A stretch of 64,000 nt of DNA, from positions 53,949 through 117,948 of the forward strand of contig JAJFHP010000003.1 in the NCBI GenBank assembly GCA_021775555.1. Reading direction: 5' to 3'. The position numbers were made by a program, and so were the translations under genes. Below, piece by piece: positions 1 to 10,881 of the stretch. The stretch is from Hyphomicrobiales bacterium. Its GTDB lineage: Bacteria; Pseudomonadota; Alphaproteobacteria; Rhizobiales; Methyloligellaceae. The stretch's first letter is position 1. Each line of letters begins with the position of its first letter. Under the pieces are notes generated by a model. That model was given only the letters and a program-made list of their open reading frames with translations. It was not told the DNA's origin and ran no database searches.

Positions 1-600
1 GGCCTTGAAATTGTTCTCATAGGCCATGCCGGCCACCCTGAAGTGATCGGTACCATGGGGCAATTGCCGGATGGTGTGGTCAAACTCGTGGAATCTGCCA
101 CCCAGGCGCGCACATTCGAGGCCAAGGATCCGGAAAAGCTCGCCTATATCACACAGACCACACTCTCCATCGACGACACCAAGGAGATCGTCGACATTTT
201 GCGTGAACGGTTTCCGGCAATTCTGAGCCCCCACAAGGAAGACATCTGTTACGCTACGACCAACCGGCAGGTCTCCGTGAAGAATATCGCGCCGCGCTGC
301 GACCGACTGATCGTTGTTGGCGCGCCCAACAGCTCTAACTCACAGCGACTGGTCGAAGTGGCGCAGCGGGCCGGCTGCAAGCATGCGACCCTTTTGCAAC
401 GCGCCGAGGAGATTGACTGGAGCGATTATCAGGACATCAACACCATTGGTGTGACCGCGGGAGCCTCGGCACCCGAAGTGCTGGTCGATGAAATCATTGC
501 AGCCTTTGGCGAACGATTTGAGACCAGGGTTGAGGCCGTTTCGACTGCTGATGAAAATGTCTCCTTCAAGCTTCCGCGCGAACTGCTCGGTTCCAGCTAA
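1..600 (+). CDS. ispH: 4-hydroxy-3-methylbut-2-enyl diphosphate reductase, C-terminal part
   Basis: This is the last 199 codons of IspH (LytB), the Fe-S enzyme that makes IPP and DMAPP in the final step of the MEP isoprenoid pathway. The reading frame is already open at base 1, so the N-terminus and first cluster cysteine lie outside the window. Seen here are the [11 protein letters not shown] segment, a TQTTLS segment, the cysteine in [10 protein letters not shown], the APNSSNS stretch that binds substrate phosphate in the family, and the [10 protein letters not shown] motif with the end of the family fold. The stop is 2 bp before thrB, so the two are probably co-transcribed. Confidence 0.95.
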   Translation, partial: GLEIVLIGHAGHPEVIGTMGQLPDGVVKLVESATQARTFEAKDPEKLAYITQTTLSIDDTKEIVDILRERFPAILSPHKEDICYATTNRQVSVKNIAPRCDRLIVVGAPNSSNSQRLVEVAQRAGCKHATLLQRAEEIDWSDYQDINTIGVTAGASAPEVLVDEIIAAFGERFETRVEAVSTADENVSFKLPRELLGSS

Positions 601-602
601 TT

Positions 603-1571
603 ATGGCTGTCTATACGGAAGTTACCGACGATGATTTGACTCAATTCATCGCCGGGTATGACCTTGGACAAGCACTGTCTTTCAAGGGCATCGCCGAGGG
701 CGTCGAGAACACCAACTACCTCGTCCACACCGAAGCAGGACCGCATATTCTCACTCTTTATGAAAAACGGGTCGCGGTCGAGGATCTCCCCTTTTTTCTG
801 GGGTTGATGGAGCACCTTGCTGATGCCGGTCTTGCCTGCCCCGTCCCGGTTCGCGACAGGAATGGAGTAATGCTGCGCGAGTTGGCCGGACGTCCGGCCG
901 CCATTATTACTTTTCTGGACGGATTATGGGTTCGCCGGCCATCGGTTGAGAATTGCGCAGCACTTGGGGAAACACTAGCAAAACTGCACCTTGCCGGCCA
1001 GACATTCGACATGACGCGAAAAAATGCACTGTCTGTGTCGGGGTGGGGTCCGCTGCACGAAGCCGCGAAAGGCGGCGCCGACACGATTGCACCCGGCCTC
1101 AATGCTGAAGTTGTAGAGGAACTTCACGCATTAGAGTCTTCATGGCCACGCAACCTGCCTGCCGGGATCATTCATGCGGACCTGTTCCCCGACAATGTCT
1201 TTTTCCTCAATGATCAACTTTCCGGCGTGATAGATTTTTATTTCGCCTGTAACGATGCGCTTGCCTATGACATTGCCATATGTCTGAACGCCTGGTGTTT
1301 TGAGATCGACAATTCGTTCAACATCACCAAAGCACGGGCTCTGTTGCGCGCATATGACGGCTTGCGTCCTTTCACGCACAAAGAATTCGAAGCCCTTCCC
1401 ATGCTTGCGCGCGGGGCAGCACTGCGTTTCCTTCTGACCCGCATATATGACTGGCTGAACACGTCGGCAGACGCGCTGGTAAGGCCAAAGGACCCAATGG
1501 AATATGTACGCAAACTGCGTTTTCACCGCAACGTCAAGTCTGCGCGTGATTATGGACTTGGAGATAATTAG
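603..1571 (+). CDS. thrB: homoserine kinase (ThrB, aminoglycoside-phosphotransferase-like type)
   Basis: 322 aa. It phosphorylates homoserine for threonine synthesis in the cytoplasm; the partner enzyme ThrC is encoded at 9379-10809. It belongs to the APH/choline-kinase-like ThrB family of alpha- and gamma-proteobacteria, not the GHMP type. Visible family features are the N-terminal MAVYTEV start, a GVENTNYLV nucleotide-loop segment near residue 35, the catalytic [11 protein letters not shown] loop near residue 190 and the metal-binding IDFYFA that follows. Length is normal. The ATG lies 2 bp after the ispH stop, so translational coupling is likely. Confidence 0.95.
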   Translation: MAVYTEVTDDDLTQFIAGYDLGQALSFKGIAEGVENTNYLVHTEAGPHILTLYEKRVAVEDLPFFLGLMEHLADAGLACPVPVRDRNGVMLRELAGRPAAIITFLDGLWVRRPSVENCAALGETLAKLHLAGQTFDMTRKNALSVSGWGPLHEAAKGGADTIAPGLNAEVVEELHALESSWPRNLPAGIIHADLFPDNVFFLNDQLSGVIDFYFACNDALAYDIAICLNAWCFEIDNSFNITKARALLRAYDGLRPFTHKEFEALPMLARGAALRFLLTRIYDWLNTSADALVRPKDPMEYVRKLRFHRNVKSARDYGLGDN

Positions 1572-1585
1572 CAGGAACGCCACCC

Positions 1586-2026
1586 ATGCAGCAGGTTGAA
1601 ATCTACACGGATGGAGCATGCTCCGGAAACCCTGGCCCGGGCGGTTGGGGAGCGGTCCTGATATTTGGAGATCATCGCAAGGAACTCAAGGGCGGTGATG
1701 TGGAAACCACCAACAACCGCATGGAAATGACTGCGGCAATCGAGGCCCTGAAAGCACTGAAACAACCCTGCACAGTCGAATTGTACACGGACTCAAATTA
1801 TCTGCGCGGCGGCATCACCAGCTGGATTGCCAAGTGGAAGGGAAACGGCTGGCGTACTGCCAACAAGAAACCTGTCAAAAACGTGGAGCTGTGGCTGGCG
1901 CTCGAAGAGGCACATGCCCGCCACGACGTAAGCTGGCACTGGGTCAAAGGCCATGCCGGCCACCCTGAAAACGAGCTTGCGGACGAACTTGCCCGCGAGG
2001 GCATGGCACCCTATCAGGTGCTTTAG
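1586..2026 (+). CDS. rnhA: ribonuclease HI
   Basis: 146 aa. It cleaves the RNA strand of RNA-DNA hybrids. The four carboxylates of the DEDD active site are visible: D in [11 protein letters not shown] near residue 8, E in NNRMEMTA, D in LYTDSNY, and D in NELADELA near the end, with the conserved His in GHAGHPENE. Length is typical of single-domain bacterial RNase HI. It follows thrB by 14 bp in the same run. Its stop overlaps the stop of the convergent peroxiredoxin by 4 bases. The GHAGHPE codons share a 22-bp word with ispH (see findings). Confidence 0.95.
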   Translation: MQQVEIYTDGACSGNPGPGGWGAVLIFGDHRKELKGGDVETTNNRMEMTAAIEALKALKQPCTVELYTDSNYLRGGITSWIAKWKGNGWRTANKKPVKNVELWLALEEAHARHDVSWHWVKGHAGHPENELADELAREGMAPYQVL

Positions 2027-2508
2027 AGTGCTTCGAGAATGTTCTCGGCTGAGCTCGCATCGACCACCTTGGGCGCTTGCTCTATATTGAGAACCTTCAC
2101 CACGCCATCATCGACCAGCATTGCGTAGCGCTGCGAACGCGTGCCAAGGCCGTTTCCGGACGCATCGAAGTCCAGTCCGGCTGCAATTGTAAATTCCGCA
2201 TTGCCATCTGCAAGAAACAGGATTTTTCCGTCCGCAGCAGTCTTCTTCGCCCACTCTTGCAAAACGAAGGCATCATTCACTGAGAGACAGGCAACTGTAT
2301 CAACGCCCTTTTCCCTGAAAGCATCCAGGCTGCCTAGAAAATTCGGAATGTGCATTGCCTGACAGGTCGGAGTAAAAGCGCCGGGTACTGCGAAAACAAC
2401 GACTTTTTTGCCGGCGAACACATCGCCAGTTGTCATGTCCGACAGCCCATCATCCGTCATCACCTTGAACGTCACATCCGGCAAACGGTCACCAACACTG
2501 ATTGTCAT
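2023..2508 (-). CDS. peroxiredoxin, Prx5 / AhpC-TSA family
   Basis: 161 aa thiol peroxidase that reduces hydrogen peroxide and alkyl hydroperoxides, cytoplasmic (no signal peptide). The peroxidatic cysteine is in [14 protein letters not shown] near residue 49, the typical Prx5 signature. A second cysteine occurs in VACLSVND near residue 74, which is not the usual atypical 2-Cys resolving position, so a glutaredoxin- or glutathione-dependent 1-Cys mechanism is plausible but inferred. Convergent with rnhA. The 123 bp upstream, before the DsbD-like gene's end, show no obvious structure. Confidence 0.92.
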   Translation of the reverse strand: MTISVGDRLPDVTFKVMTDDGLSDMTTGDVFAGKKVVVFAVPGAFTPTCQAMHIPNFLGSLDAFREKGVDTVACLSVNDAFVLQEWAKKTAADGKILFLADGNAEFTIAAGLDFDASGNGLGTRSQRYAMLVDDGVVKVLNIEQAPKVVDASSAENILEAL

Positions 2509-2631
2509 ATCTCTTCCTCCGACGCGGTATGAATTTTGCCGGTAACATATCCGCGTACCGGGCTCCAGCCAAGCGGCATGTCAGTGAGAGATGTTTCAAT
2601 GAATAGAGGATTATAAGAAACTGGTTGATGC

Positions 2632-3510
2632 CTATTCGATGTGCCAGGTGGTTTCAGCCTGCGCATCATGTGAAACGAGCGTGAGGGTAACGGTCTTGCC
2701 TTTCAAATCCTTGGGATCATCACCCTGGGTCAGGTCGACATTAAAACGGATCATACCCTTGCCAGGCTTGCCGACCGGCTTTGCAGGTGCGAGATAAAAT
2801 CCCTCGGGGCCCTCGATGAACAAATCAGCACCCTTGAACCCTTTAGGGAAACGGGCGTCGATTGTCAGATAAGGCGCTTTCCCAGTGAGCTGTGCCTTGG
2901 TGTGAGAAACGCTCAGGCCAGTATTGATCCCTGGTGCCTTCTTCTCCGGTACACGCTGAAGAAAACGAGTCAGCAGCGGCGCATAGTTACTGGAGAAAAA
3001 ACTGTCTCTTCCTACCTTCAGTTGCAAATCGGCTTCCGCCGGTATGCAGATATCAGCGCAAACGGCAAACTCCATTTTCAGCTTCAAATCGATCGGCTGG
3101 TCTGCCTTGACCGGTTCGATAAGGACCGGAAAGACCACTTCCGTCTTATAACCGATGGATGTGCCCGCACTATCGAGATAGCGTTTGGGCGCTGGCCACA
3201 GCACTTTCGCTGATTTCAGATTGCTCGATCCCGACCAGTCGAAACGCGGCGGCAAACCTGAATCTCCGGGATATCGCCAATACGTCTTCCACCCCTTATC
3301 GAGCTTGATATGGATCCCTGCTACAAGAGTTTTTTTCTTGTTTTGCCAAGGAGTTGCGTCGGCAATAAGTCGCGTACTCGCATGGTTTTTAGATGTCCAG
3401 GAGGTGGCCGTTCCGGCTCGCGCGTTTGATAGTGCACTAACAGCCAGAATAAGTGCCGATACACCAATGGCCGCGCTTAATGCTCTCAATCGGTAGGTTG
3501 GTCTCAACAT
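2632..3510 (-). CDS. secreted DsbD N-terminal-domain-like protein
   Basis: 292 aa from the ATG at 3510. An open frame continues upstream, but this ATG is followed at once by a good signal peptide (basic start, hydrophobic core, cleavage near ARA at about residue 32). The mature part resembles the periplasmic immunoglobulin-like DsbD-alpha domain, which passes electrons from a membrane thiol reductase to partners such as cytochrome c maturation or Scs-type proteins. Two cysteines in a CxxxC arrangement sit at about 151 and 155 (VCADIC). No membrane electron-transfer domain is fused, so a separate CcdA/ScsB-like partner would be needed. Divergent from yqgE. Confidence 0.75.
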   Translation of the reverse strand: MLRPTYRLRALSAAIGVSALILAVSALSNARAGTATSWTSKNHASTRLIADATPWQNKKKTLVAGIHIKLDKGWKTYWRYPGDSGLPPRFDWSGSSNLKSAKVLWPAPKRYLDSAGTSIGYKTEVVFPVLIEPVKADQPIDLKLKMEFAVCADICIPAEADLQLKVGRDSFFSSNYAPLLTRFLQRVPEKKAPGINTGLSVSHTKAQLTGKAPYLTIDARFPKGFKGADLFIEGPEGFYLAPAKPVGKPGKGMIRFNVDLTQGDDPKDLKGKTVTLTLVSHDAQAETTWHIE

Positions 3511-3709
3511 CGCGTGCCGTAACTTCTGCCCTGTTATTAAGTACTGTTTACCAGTGATACCAGATGCACAGTTTACATTCGGTGACCGGGTTTTTCGACC
3601 ATGCAAACATGACAGACCATCACTCTTGTGTGTACTGGCCGCCCCCGGCAGGACGAAACCTGTCCGTCAAGCCTTCACAAAGCAGGCGTCAAATGGTTAG
3701 TCTGTGGTC

Positions 3710-4327
3710 ATGGCACGCAGTGATACAGAAAACGGGATGGCGTCTGGACAAAGGTTTCTCGATGGTCAAATGCTGATCGCGATGCCCGGCATGGCCGATC
3801 CGCGATTCTCGCGTTCCGTGATCTATCTGTGTGCGCATTCCGATGATGGCGCAATGGGCATTATCATCAACCAGCATGCTCCCAACATCAATTTCATAGA
3901 GCTGCTTGACCAACTTAATATCTCCTCCGATGAGGACGCCATCCACATGCCGCCGTCGTTGCAAGCAGTAGATGTTCATGTGGGGGGGCCAGTAGAGACA
4001 GGCCGCGGCTTCGTCCTGCATTCCACAGATTATTATCTCGAAGACAGCACCCTGCCCATCAATGAAGGTGTCAGTCTGACTGCAACACTAGATATATTGC
4101 GCGCCATTGCATCTGGTGATGGTCCCGACAAGGCCCTTCTTGCCCTTGGCTATGCCGGTTGGGCACCGGGACAGCTGGAAATTGAATTCCAATCCAATGG
4201 GTGGCTGCATTGCCCGGCGGACCAGGACGTCCTGTTCGACAGCGATATCGACATGAAATATCAGAGGGCCCTGGAGACCATCGGTATAGACCCGGCGCGT
4301 CTGGTAAATGATTCAGGTCACGCCTGA
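3710..4327 (+). CDS. YqgE/AlgH family protein (UPF0301)
   Basis: 205 aa, cytoplasmic, biochemical role not firmly known. Family hallmarks are the [18 protein letters not shown] start, the [19 protein letters not shown] segment and the [13 protein letters not shown] segment in the middle. A GTG six bases earlier (3704) is an alternative start; neither has a strong ribosome site. The name AlgH comes from alginate regulation in Pseudomonas and should not be read as function here. It ends 10 bp inside the convergent GGDEF-EAL gene. Confidence 0.9.
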   Translation: MARSDTENGMASGQRFLDGQMLIAMPGMADPRFSRSVIYLCAHSDDGAMGIIINQHAPNINFIELLDQLNISSDEDAIHMPPSLQAVDVHVGGPVETGRGFVLHSTDYYLEDSTLPINEGVSLTATLDILRAIASGDGPDKALLALGYAGWAPGQLEIEFQSNGWLHCPADQDVLFDSDIDMKYQRALETIGIDPARLVNDSGHA

Positions 4328-7300
4328 CGCGGTGAAGTGACCCCGCCCGCAGGCAATGCCGCCACAGCCGGAGCAGCGGTAGCAGTCCTCTTTCCAGCAC
4401 TTTCCTTTGCTACTGGCGGCCGCGCTGCGGGCTCTGCCGGTGCTGGCAAAGGCTTTGGCGCATTACGGGCAGCGCGCGCCTGCTTTGAGTTCTGCTTCTT
4501 TTGGGCTTTCGCCAGTGCAGTGACAAGGCTCATCGCACCCTTTTCACTCATCGGTTCACCGAAATAGAAACCCTGTGCAAACTCGCATCCGATGCTTCGC
4601 AGATAGTCGGCATCCGCGGAACTTTCGATACCTTCCGCAACAACCTTCTTGCCCAGCTCATGCGACATGGCAACGATAGAGCGCAGAATGACCGGTGTCG
4701 TGCCATCATTCGCCGCATCGCGAACAAACGACTTGTCGATCTTGATGGTGTCGACAGGAAAGCGGTGCAGATAATTGAGTGAGGAAAAACCGGTGCCGAA
4801 ATCATCGAGTGAGAGCCCGGCTCCTAATTCCTTCAGGAGCTTCATGATTTCAATGGCCTGTTCGGGATTCTCCATCACCATGGATTCAGTGACTTCAAGC
4901 CATAGGGTTTTCTTCGGAACAGCATCGCGAGACAGTATCGAGCGAATTTGCTGCAACAGGTCCTGGCGGAACAGCTGGCTGCTCGAAACATTGACCGAAA
5001 CGAATAGCGGAGCCTGAGGTCTTGGCAATGCCTTCTGCCACCGCGCGGCCTGCTTCACCGCCTGCTCCAATACATAGCCTCCCAGCTCGGAAATGAGACC
5101 GGTTTCCTCGGCAATCGGTACAAAGTCATCCGGATTGAGACGCCCATGCTTGGGATGATCCCAGCGCATCAGCGCCTCGAAGCCCGATAGCGTATTGATC
5201 TCCAGATTGGTGATTGGCTGGTACAGCACCTTGATCTGCTTGCGTTCGATAGCGCGGCGCAATTCGCTCTCTAACGGCAGGCGTCCCTGCTCGGACCCGC
5301 GCATACTGGCCTTGAAAATATCTATTCTGTCCGCGCCGGCGCGCTTGGCCCGGAACATGGCGATTTCCGCTTCTTTCAACAGGTCCTGGTGGGTCTCTTG
5401 CTGGCCGTCATACACGGCGATACCGATTGAGCCGGTCAGAATGATCTCCTTGCCCGATATCCGCATGGGGCTCCTGAGCGATCGGCGAATACGCTCGGAC
5501 AGAAGTGCGATGTGCTGGGGTTCGGATTCCGACACGATCAGCACGGCAAACTGGTCGCCGCCTACTCGGGCCATGGTGTCCTGCGGGTTCAGGTGCCGGG
5601 AAAGACGCCGTGCAACTGTGAGCAACATACTGTCGCCGACCACCAGACCCAGGCTCTTGTTCACATTCTTGAAGCGGTCAATGTCGATGAACAAAACCGT
5701 CGGCCGGTTGCCATTGCCTTCCGCGGCCCGCATCACAGCACCGCTCAACCTGTCGAAAAACAGCTCCCGGTTAGGAAGTCCGGTCAGGCTGTCATGAACC
5801 GCGTCATGCAGCAGCCGTTCCTGTGTCCGCTTCGGCCCGGAAACATCGCGCATAAGACCGACGCAGCGCTGGGCAGAATCAGACATGGCGCTTTCCACCG
5901 AATGGGCACGCAGTTCAAACCACAGATAGGAGCCGTCGGAGCGTTGCATGCGAACATCGGTGTTCAAATCTCCACCGCCCTTCTCCTGAAGCGCCCAGAG
6001 CAGCAGGCGAAAGCGGTCCCGGTCAGCCGGGTGGATATGACGAAGCCATTCTTCAAGACTGCCCTCGAGCATGCCTTCGGGTAGTCCAAGAGCCTCTTCG
6101 ACCTCGACGCCAACCGTGATCTCGCCGCGGCGCATGTTCCATTGCCAGATCGCCGTGTCAGAGCCTTCCAGCGCCAGCGAGCTCAGCTGCATTTGTCCCG
6201 GTGGTCCACCATGGAAAGGCGTGCCGCCGCGAAACGCATATTGGGTAACCGTGAAACCAAGCAGAACGATCAGCAGCACAAGCCCCGCCAGCAGTCCTGA
6301 AACGATAACCTCACCGGTGAGCTGGCCCAGGATGACCAGCCCGCCACCGAATATCCATACCAGAACCAGTATCCAGGTGGGCACCAGCGACATGGCCCGT
6401 TCTTGCCCGCGCAAGGCAAGGTAAGTAATTAAAAGGGCGCCCATAGTGCCGATGCCAGCCAGTGAAGCACGTGCCAGACCGGACGCCAGTCTCGGGTCGA
6501 TAACCGTCATGCCAATAAGCGCCACTTGCGCCAATATCCATGCTCCGAAGGCAAGCCTGATCCAGTTGTGCCACAACCGCACCCGCAAGAAGGCATAAAG
6601 GAAAACTACGAGACTGGCCGCAAATGCGGCTTCGGATGCAGCGCGGTAGACCGCGTTATCTTCAGCGCTCAGCTTGAACAACTTATGCCAAAACCCGAAA
6701 TCAACACAGAACAGCGCCAGTGCTGTCCATGCCACCAGTGCGGCCGCGGGGAAGATTGACTTGTGATTGGCGGCGAAGACGGCTGTTAGGAAAATCGCAG
6801 TCAGGCCGATGATGCCAAGCAGAATGCCGTTGAACAGCATCCGGTCCTTCAGCTGCCGCTCGTAAGCTTCAGCCTTCCACAAATTCAGCCTGGGCACCTG
6901 CTGGGAGCTCATTTCCACAATAAATGTGATAATGGCGCCAGGCTCGATGGTCAGGCGGAAGATATCTGCACGGTCATCGGGAATGCGCTCGGGTCGAAAG
7001 CCGAGTGATGGGGTAACGGCAGCCACACGGCCTGAATCGAGATCAGGCCAGAACACCGCAGAGCCCACCAGCGTGTAGCGCTGCGCGGTGAGCCAGCGCA
7101 CGATCGGCTTATCAGTGCCATTCTTGAGCGCAAACACGATCCAGTTCGGATTGGTGCCTGTGGTAGACGCCTCAACGGCCATGCGTCCGACAATGCCATC
7201 TGGCCCGGGCACGGTCTCTATTTGCAACTTGTCGCCGCGTCCTTCGTATAGTTCGCCAAGCGCCGTAACATCGATACGATCCTTGCCTGGATCAATCAGG

Positions 7301-7416
7301 ATAGGCTCCAGCGCATGGGCCGGCGCCAGGGTGATGAACAAAAGTGCGAGGACGGCCCAAAGGATTCCACAGCGCGCATGCAGGCGACGCATGTTACGGC
7401 GTTTGGATGAGCGCAT
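4318..7416 (-). CDS. 7TM sensor with PAS, GGDEF and EAL domains (cyclic-di-GMP turnover)
   Basis: 1032 aa from the ATG at 7416; in-frame starts at 7506 and 7392 are also possible. Order: signal peptide or first helix (about 9-36), an extracytoplasmic beta domain of the 7TMR-DISM type (36-190), about seven membrane helices (195-395), a PAS domain (415-530), GGDEF (540-700), EAL (715-955), and a Pro/Ala/Lys-rich tail. The cyclase motif reads GGDQF (about 619-623), with Gln for the metal-binding acid, so cyclase activity is doubtful. The EAL half keeps EAL, NVS, ExTE, DDFGTG and the catalytic Lys segment, so it should be a phosphodiesterase. Last gene of the minus-strand cox-thrC run. Confidence 0.9.
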   Translation of the reverse strand: MRSSKRRNMRRLHARCGILWAVLALLFITLAPAHALEPILIDPGKDRIDVTALGELYEGRGDKLQIETVPGPDGIVGRMAVEASTTGTNPNWIVFALKNGTDKPIVRWLTAQRYTLVGSAVFWPDLDSGRVAAVTPSLGFRPERIPDDRADIFRLTIEPGAIITFIVEMSSQQVPRLNLWKAEAYERQLKDRMLFNGILLGIIGLTAIFLTAVFAANHKSIFPAAALVAWTALALFCVDFGFWHKLFKLSAEDNAVYRAASEAAFAASLVVFLYAFLRVRLWHNWIRLAFGAWILAQVALIGMTVIDPRLASGLARASLAGIGTMGALLITYLALRGQERAMSLVPTWILVLVWIFGGGLVILGQLTGEVIVSGLLAGLVLLIVLLGFTVTQYAFRGGTPFHGGPPGQMQLSSLALEGSDTAIWQWNMRRGEITVGVEVEEALGLPEGMLEGSLEEWLRHIHPADRDRFRLLLWALQEKGGGDLNTDVRMQRSDGSYLWFELRAHSVESAMSDSAQRCVGLMRDVSGPKRTQERLLHDAVHDSLTGLPNRELFFDRLSGAVMRAAEGNGNRPTVLFIDIDRFKNVNKSLGLVVGDSMLLTVARRLSRHLNPQDTMARVGGDQFAVLIVSESEPQHIALLSERIRRSLRSPMRISGKEIILTGSIGIAVYDGQQETHQDLLKEAEIAMFRAKRAGADRIDIFKASMRGSEQGRLPLESELRRAIERKQIKVLYQPITNLEINTLSGFEALMRWDHPKHGRLNPDDFVPIAEETGLISELGGYVLEQAVKQAARWQKALPRPQAPLFVSVNVSSSQLFRQDLLQQIRSILSRDAVPKKTLWLEVTESMVMENPEQAIEIMKLLKELGAGLSLDDFGTGFSSLNYLHRFPVDTIKIDKSFVRDAANDGTTPVILRSIVAMSHELGKKVVAEGIESSADADYLRSIGCEFAQGFYFGEPMSEKGAMSLVTALAKAQKKQNSKQARAARNAPKPLPAPAEPAARPPVAKESAGKRTATAAPAVAALPAGGVTSPRQA

Positions 7417-7489
7417 CCATCCTATGAGAGTTCCATAACGCACTTTCCGGAGTGTCCTTATTTCGTTTCCATTGCGCCACCGCCTGAAC

Positions 7490-8077
7490 TCAACGGTGGA
7501 TATCATCTTCAAGTAACGCGAAGGTCACATGGTCTTGCCAGATGCTGTTGATCTTCAGATAACGGCGCGCCATGCCTTCGCGGGTGAACCCTGTCCGTTC
7601 CAGTAATTTTACGGAAGCTTCATTGTGCGGCAGGCAGGCGGCCTCCAGCCGGTGAAGGCTCAGCGTCTCGAACACGAACGGTATGATCGCACTCACACCG
7701 GCGGTCATAAATCCTTGCCCGGCATGCGTCGTCCCTATCCAGTAGCCCAAAGTGCAGGCTTGTGTCACACCGCGGCGCACATTGGAGAGTGTGAGGCCTC
7801 CCAGAAGGGTATCGTCATCCTTCTCGAACAGAAAAAAGGCGTACCCCAAATCTTCTTTAAAATCGCGCGCGTAATATTTAAGCCGGCGGCGAAAGGATGT
7901 TCGGGTCAACTCACTGCTGGTCCAGGCCGGTTCCCACGGCGTGAGAAACTCCCGGCTTTGGGCCCGCAACTCTGCCCATGAGGAATAGTCACTCATTTGT
8001 GGCATACGCAAATAGACATCGTCCCCGTGCACGACAGGACCGGTCTCAGGCGGCGTGACAGATCTCAAGAATGCCAT
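7490..8077 (-). CDS. GNAT acetyltransferase, RimJ/RimL-like
   Basis: 195 aa. It resembles the RimJ-type N-acetyltransferases that modify ribosomal protein N-termini or small substrates with acetyl-CoA. Seen: the start with VYLRMPQMSDYSSWAELR, the acetyl-CoA-binding beta-4/alpha-3 region around YWIGTTHAGQGFMT near residue 115, and the NEASVKLLERTGFTREG segment near 155 that is typical of RimJ. A strong purine-rich ribosome site (GGAGGGAGGTGG) precedes the ATG. It follows the M16 peptidase gene by 18 bp on the same strand, an order also seen in rhizobia. The real substrate cannot be told from sequence. Confidence 0.88.
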   Translation of the reverse strand: MAFLRSVTPPETGPVVHGDDVYLRMPQMSDYSSWAELRAQSREFLTPWEPAWTSSELTRTSFRRRLKYYARDFKEDLGYAFFLFEKDDDTLLGGLTLSNVRRGVTQACTLGYWIGTTHAGQGFMTAGVSAIIPFVFETLSLHRLEAACLPHNEASVKLLERTGFTREGMARRYLKINSIWQDHVTFALLEDDIHR

Positions 8078-8095
8078 CTGCGACCACCTCCCTCC

Positions 8096-9382
8096 CTATT
8101 CCGCTGCCCTGACGGGGCGCGAAATGTGTCCGTGAATGAGTGCCTCCAGGGCAGCCTCGTCCTGTAACGGGCCAACTGCGGATACGCTCGGTATTGCGGA
8201 CAGTATAATATCGCCTGCAAGAGTGCGCACAGTCTCTTTGCTGACAGCTTCAACCTTTTCGACAAGTTCGTCGATGTCGCGCGGTGCACCAAATGCAAGC
8301 GTCTGGCGCGCCACCTGCTCAACCCGTGCGCCAGAACTCTCAAGGCTCATGAGAAGTCCCGATTTGAGTTGCGCCTTGGCGCGCGCGAGTTCCTCATCGC
8401 TTACCGGTTCACTGGCTAGCTTCTCAAGCTCAGCCATTATCACACCTGCCAACTCCAGCATCTGCTCCGCACCCGTTGCGGCATGAATGCCAAACAGTCC
8501 TGTGTCTGTCAGGCCCCAGCAATAGGAATAGATCGAGTAGCAAAGCCCGCGCGTTTCGCGCGCTTCCTGGAAAAGCCGCGATGACATGCCTCCGCCAAGC
8601 ATGCTGGAGAGGATCTGGCCTGTATACATGGCCTCATCGCGGTAGGACGGCCCCTGAAATGAAACCACGATATGAGACTGCTCAAACGTCTTGCCGGAGC
8701 GGGCAAACCCACCAACATATTTTGCCGGCTCGCAAACATGCAGCGCTGAAGCGACCATATCGCCAAAAGCAGCCTCCGCCAGTTTGACCAGCTTTTCATG
8801 ATCGACGGCACCCGCGGCCGCCAGCACCATGGCGCCCGGCGCATAATGGGAATTCATATAGGCGGTCAGGTCATCAGAGGTGAACGAGCACACGCTTTGC
8901 GGTGTCCCGAGGATCGGACGGCCCACGGGTTGATCCGGAAAGGCAGCCTCCTGCACCAAATCATAGGCCACATCGTCCGGACTGTCCCCGGCAGCGGCTA
9001 TTTCCTGAAGAATAACATCTTGCTCACGGGCGAGTTCACCATCGTCAAATTTAGGATCGCGAACAATGTCAGCAATGATGTCGACACCAAGCGGAATATC
9101 CGCTTTGAGCACGCGGGCATAATAGGCCGTGGTTTCAAGACTGGTGGCGGCGTTGAGATCACCACCGACGGATTCAATTTCTTCAGCGATCTCGCGCGCG
9201 CTGCGCCGTGCCGTACCTTTGAACGCCATATGTTCCAAAAGGTGGGAGATGCCATGTTGGCCAGCTGCTTCAGAACGCGCCCCGGCGCCAACCCAGACAC
9301 CGAGTGAAGCGGATTCCAGATGTGGCATGGCATGTGAAACCACCCGCAATCCATTTACCAGCGCAGTCTTCTCGATGCTCAT
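8096..9382 (-). CDS. M16 zinc peptidase (mitochondrial processing peptidase-like)
   Basis: 428 aa, no signal peptide, so cytoplasmic. It has the inverted zinc motif HLLEH at residues 47-51 and the downstream glutamate-rich helix, so it should be catalytic. The C-terminal half has the conserved R/Y pair region near SSRLFQEARETRGLCYSIY. This class is the bacterial relative of the beta subunit of mitochondrial processing peptidase. Its ATG overlaps the thrC stop (ATGA), a strong sign of co-translation, and thrC-M16-GNAT is a known rhizobial order. Two further M16 genes at 40562-43380 are exported and form a separate pair. Confidence 0.92.
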   Translation of the reverse strand: MSIEKTALVNGLRVVSHAMPHLESASLGVWVGAGARSEAAGQHGISHLLEHMAFKGTARRSAREIAEEIESVGGDLNAATSLETTAYYARVLKADIPLGVDIIADIVRDPKFDDGELAREQDVILQEIAAAGDSPDDVAYDLVQEAAFPDQPVGRPILGTPQSVCSFTSDDLTAYMNSHYAPGAMVLAAAGAVDHEKLVKLAEAAFGDMVASALHVCEPAKYVGGFARSGKTFEQSHIVVSFQGPSYRDEAMYTGQILSSMLGGGMSSRLFQEARETRGLCYSIYSYCWGLTDTGLFGIHAATGAEQMLELAGVIMAELEKLASEPVSDEELARAKAQLKSGLLMSLESSGARVEQVARQTLAFGAPRDIDELVEKVEAVSKETVRTLAGDIILSAIPSVSAVGPLQDEAALEALIHGHISRPVRAAE

Positions 9383-10809
9383 GAGGTAGTCTCGCTAACC
9401 GCGCGGACGCGTGATTCAATAAACTCCGTGAGTAAGTCATAATTATTCTCAAGCACCGTGAAACGTTCCTCTGCGCCGAATCGTTGTTCCAGGCGCGGCG
9501 GTACATCGGGGCGTTTTCCGGTCGCGGCCTCAACGGCATCCGGGAACTTGGCTGGATGGGCCGTGGACAATGTGACCATAGGCACACCTTCACTTTGTGT
9601 GCGGCGCGCAGCGGCGATGCCCACGGCGGTGTGCGGATCGCAGACATAACCTGTTTCGCGAGCAAGATCGCGGATGGTGGTTTCGACTTCAGCTTCATCC
9701 ACTGCCATGGCGGAAAACAGCCCCCTCAGTGATGAAAGCTCCTCTTCAGACAGGGTGAAACCACCCTGCTGGCCGAGACTATCCATCAACTGGCAAACGC
9801 GGGTTCCGTCCCGTCCGGCGGCCTCGAAAATCAGCCGTTCGAAATTACTCGATACTTGTATATCCATACTCGGGCTCGAGGTCGCAATGACCTCATTCGG
9901 CTGATAAGAACCGCTCTTCAACACACGCACCAAGATATCATTCACATTCGTGGCTATAACGAGGCGATTAATCGGTAACCCCATCCGCGATGCCGCGTAA
10001 CCTGCGAAAACATCACCAAAATTTCCCGTGGGTACGCAAAAGTTCACGGCCCTGTTTGGGGCGCCTAACGCCACCGCTGACACGAAGTAATAGACCGACT
10101 GGGCCATGATTCGCGCCCAGTTGATGGAGTTGACCCCGGCAAGCGACAGCCGGTCGCGCCGCTCAAGGTCATTGAACAGTGCCTTCAACAGTGCCTGGCA
10201 ATCATCGAAGGTGCCTTCGATAGCGATATTATGCACATTTTCAGCGCTTGAGGTGGTCATCTGGCGGCGCTGCACATCGCTCACCCGGCCATGGGGATGC
10301 AGGATAAAAATTTCTATGGCTTCACGTCCTGCAAAGGCCTCTATGGCTGCACCGCCCGTATCACCCGAGGTCGCTCCGACGATCGTAGCTCTGGCATTGC
10401 GGCGCTGCAGCGTCCGGTCCATCAACCGCGCCAGCAACTGCATGGCGATGTCCTTGAAGGCAAGGGTCGGGCCATGAAACAGCTCGAGCAGCCATTGGTC
10501 CGGACCGAGCTCAATGAGAGGTGTTACCGCGTTATGGGAGAAGGTTGCGTAGGCTGCCGAAACGAGTTCCGCAAACTCATTTTGCGGGATATCCGAGCCG
10601 ACAAAGGGCTCCATTACTCGGGCTGCAACCTCCGCGTATGGCAGCCCGGCAAACGCCTCTATGTCCAAAGTTGTGAATTGAGGCCAGACTTCCGGCACAT
10701 AGAGCCCGCCATCGCGTGCCAGCCCCGTTAGCATGACATCCTCAAAGCCAAGCGCCGGCGCGGTTCCGCGGGTGCTGACATAGCGTAATTCGTTGGCTTG
10801 ATCTGGCAT
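9379..10809 (-). CDS. thrC: threonine synthase
   Basis: 476 aa from the ATG at 10809, which has GGAAAAA just upstream; in-frame starts at 10821 and 10866 are less likely because the family begins close to the YVSTRG motif. A PLP enzyme, it converts O-phosphohomoserine to threonine. The PLP lysine is in the GPTLAFKDIAMQ segment near residue 110, with the phosphate-binding GATSGDTGGAA loop further on and NSINWARI in the middle. Its stop overlaps the M16 start by 4 bases. The upstream step, thrB, is at 603-1571 on the other strand, so the pathway is split. Confidence 0.95.
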   Translation of the reverse strand: MPDQANELRYVSTRGTAPALGFEDVMLTGLARDGGLYVPEVWPQFTTLDIEAFAGLPYAEVAARVMEPFVGSDIPQNEFAELVSAAYATFSHNAVTPLIELGPDQWLLELFHGPTLAFKDIAMQLLARLMDRTLQRRNARATIVGATSGDTGGAAIEAFAGREAIEIFILHPHGRVSDVQRRQMTTSSAENVHNIAIEGTFDDCQALLKALFNDLERRDRLSLAGVNSINWARIMAQSVYYFVSAVALGAPNRAVNFCVPTGNFGDVFAGYAASRMGLPINRLVIATNVNDILVRVLKSGSYQPNEVIATSSPSMDIQVSSNFERLIFEAAGRDGTRVCQLMDSLGQQGGFTLSEEELSSLRGLFSAMAVDEAEVETTIRDLARETGYVCDPHTAVGIAAARRTQSEGVPMVTLSTAHPAKFPDAVEAATGKRPDVPPRLEQRFGAEERFTVLENNYDLLTEFIESRVRAVSETTS

Positions 10810-10881
10810 TTTTTCCGGCATGGTTGTTAAGGCGCGCACGGTAAATGCGAACCGTCCCACCCGCAAGCATAGGGTGTAGGT

